Shown: one piece after another, positions 43,970 through 44,482 of the stretch
Layout: each line of letters opens with the position of its first letter
Numbering within the stretch: position 1 is the stretch's first letter
Virus record (IMG/VR): IMGVR_UViG_3300020171_000057
Span: 1 to 44,482 of that record
Direction: 5' to 3' (one strand)
DNA from: a virus
Length of the DNA stretch: 44,482 nt
The notes under the pieces: generated by a model
The model's input: only the letters and a program-made list of their open reading frames with translations
What the model was told of the DNA's origin: nothing
Databases searched by the model: none
Position numbers and translations under genes: made by a program

Positions 43970-44482
43970 TTAATTCGTGCTCCTGCTTACTTCATAAAAT
44001 GAAGTTCCATCATATATTAACTGTAATACTTTATCGTCTGCCGAAGTAAATGCGGCATTCAAATCTACTGTGTTAGATGTGTGAGCATCTGTATCAGTTA
44101 TAGAAGTTAAAGCATCAACAAAGATTAAAGTTACTAATTGCCCATTGGCGGCTCCAGTTATAGTTGCAATTACGTTGCTGCCTGCATCAGAAGTTACGGT
44201 TATCGTATTACTTGTAACCGCGAATGTTGTTGCCGAAGCAGCAACGGTTACTGCGGTATTTCTTGAGGCAATTCCACCAACTACATCTAATTTTGTTGCA
44301 GGTGCCGTCGTCCCGATGCCGACGTTGCCGCTCTCTAAAACCGTGAAAACTTCTACCCCGCCTGTCTCAAATAAATTAAGAATATCTACTGTTCCTGTTG
44401 TTTTGACTGCTAACTTAGATAAAGGTGCCGTCGTCCCGATGCCGACGTTGCCGGCGAGAGTTAAACTTGTTCCTGTGTTGTC
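43970..44482 (-). CDS. Tail fibre-like protein, C-terminal part (continues from position 1)
   Basis: These 170 codons plus the stop continue in frame from base 1 (codon boundary exactly at the edge). Two more VGIGTT repeats appear, and the C-terminal domain (FAVTSNTITVTSDAGSN, NGQLVTLIFVDALTSITD, DDKVLQLIYDGTSFYEVSRS) is of a kind common at the ends of phage fibres and probably forms the trimer tip that binds the host. The stop is followed after one base by the HNH start. Confidence 0.8.
   Translation of the reverse strand, partial: DNTGTSLTLAGNVGIGTTAPLSKLAVKTTGTVDILNLFETGGVEVFTVLESGNVGIGTTAPATKLDVVGGIASRNTAVTVAASATTFAVTSNTITVTSDAGSNVIATITGAANGQLVTLIFVDALTSITDTDAHTSNTVDLNAAFTSADDKVLQLIYDGTSFYEVSRSTN
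44301..44330 (-). repeat. 30-bp GC-rich repeat in the fibre gene, copy 1
   Basis: The plus-strand sequence GGTGCCGTCGTCCCGATGCC and ten further bases recurs without change at 44424-44453, and in shortened forms at 101-127 and about 381-399. It encodes the VGIGTTAP repeat. It is far richer in G and C than the rest of the genome. Confidence 0.85.
44424..44453 (-). repeat. 30-bp GC-rich repeat in the fibre gene, copy 2
   Basis: Identical to 44301-44330, 123 bp away and only 29 bases from the window edge. Exchange between copies would shorten or lengthen the fibre by 41 codons in frame. Confidence 0.85.

Noticed and set aside
1-44482. tRNA or tmRNA genes
   Set aside because: No T-loop GTTCRA-type sequence with a matching acceptor stem was found by eye on either strand.

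Overview
The window is a bacteriophage genome of the short-tailed (podovirus) plan, and it looks complete and circular. All convincing genes lie on the minus strand. A fibre gene starts at 1011, runs off position 1, and continues in the same reading frame from 44482 down to a stop at 43970 (507 codons when joined), so the two ends of the window belong together. The DNA is AT-rich. Several exported proteins, two lipoproteins, a small outer-membrane-like protein and an O-antigen polymerase-like protein point to a Gram-negative host; nothing identifies the host further. No RNA polymerase, DNA polymerase, helicase, tRNA or CRISPR array was seen, so host transcription and replication enzymes are presumably used.

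Layout in the direction of transcription (descending coordinates). A late promoter near 27985-27957 precedes a putative small terminase, the large terminase, a SleB-like lysin, a run of very small genes, an HNH endonuclease, a polyvalent-type large protein (22819-20750), portal (20741), scaffold candidate (18607), two zinc-ribbon proteins, a head protein, the major capsid protein (16008), an exported small protein, an O-antigen polymerase-like membrane protein (14763), the adaptor and nozzle of a T7-like tail (12749-10282), another HNH gene, a signal-peptide-bearing fibre (9619), three large ejection-type proteins (7742-2288) and the second fibre across the ends. Then follow an HNH gene, a tyrosine recombinase (43306), a lysis/envelope cassette of small membrane and exported proteins (42466-40707), and a nested lipoprotein pair (40513-40213).

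The early region (about 39999-28000) is read from four near-identical consensus sigma70 promoters (TTGACA, 16-17 bp, TATACT). They serve small unknown genes, a RecB-like exonuclease, an SSB-like protein, a NinB-like protein, a winged helix, a radical SAM enzyme, a replication-initiator-like winged-helix protein with a tandem repeat array next to it, a DPPY methyltransferase, a NinG-like nuclease and a mosaic zinc-cluster protein.

The most unusual feature is regulatory. Each of the four early promoters is followed by a 90-150 nt leader with the same topology: strand A1, strand B1, A2, B2 (an H-type pseudoknot), where stem B is followed by a T-run like an intrinsic terminator. In all four an open reading frame crosses the whole structure, ending at or over the next gene's start or running into it. 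The stem sequences differ while the pairing is kept. A fifth, promoterless structure of the same topology lies at 40607-40702. I do not recognise this as a known RNA family. Five free-standing HNH endonucleases are scattered through the genome, two of them directly behind such leaders.
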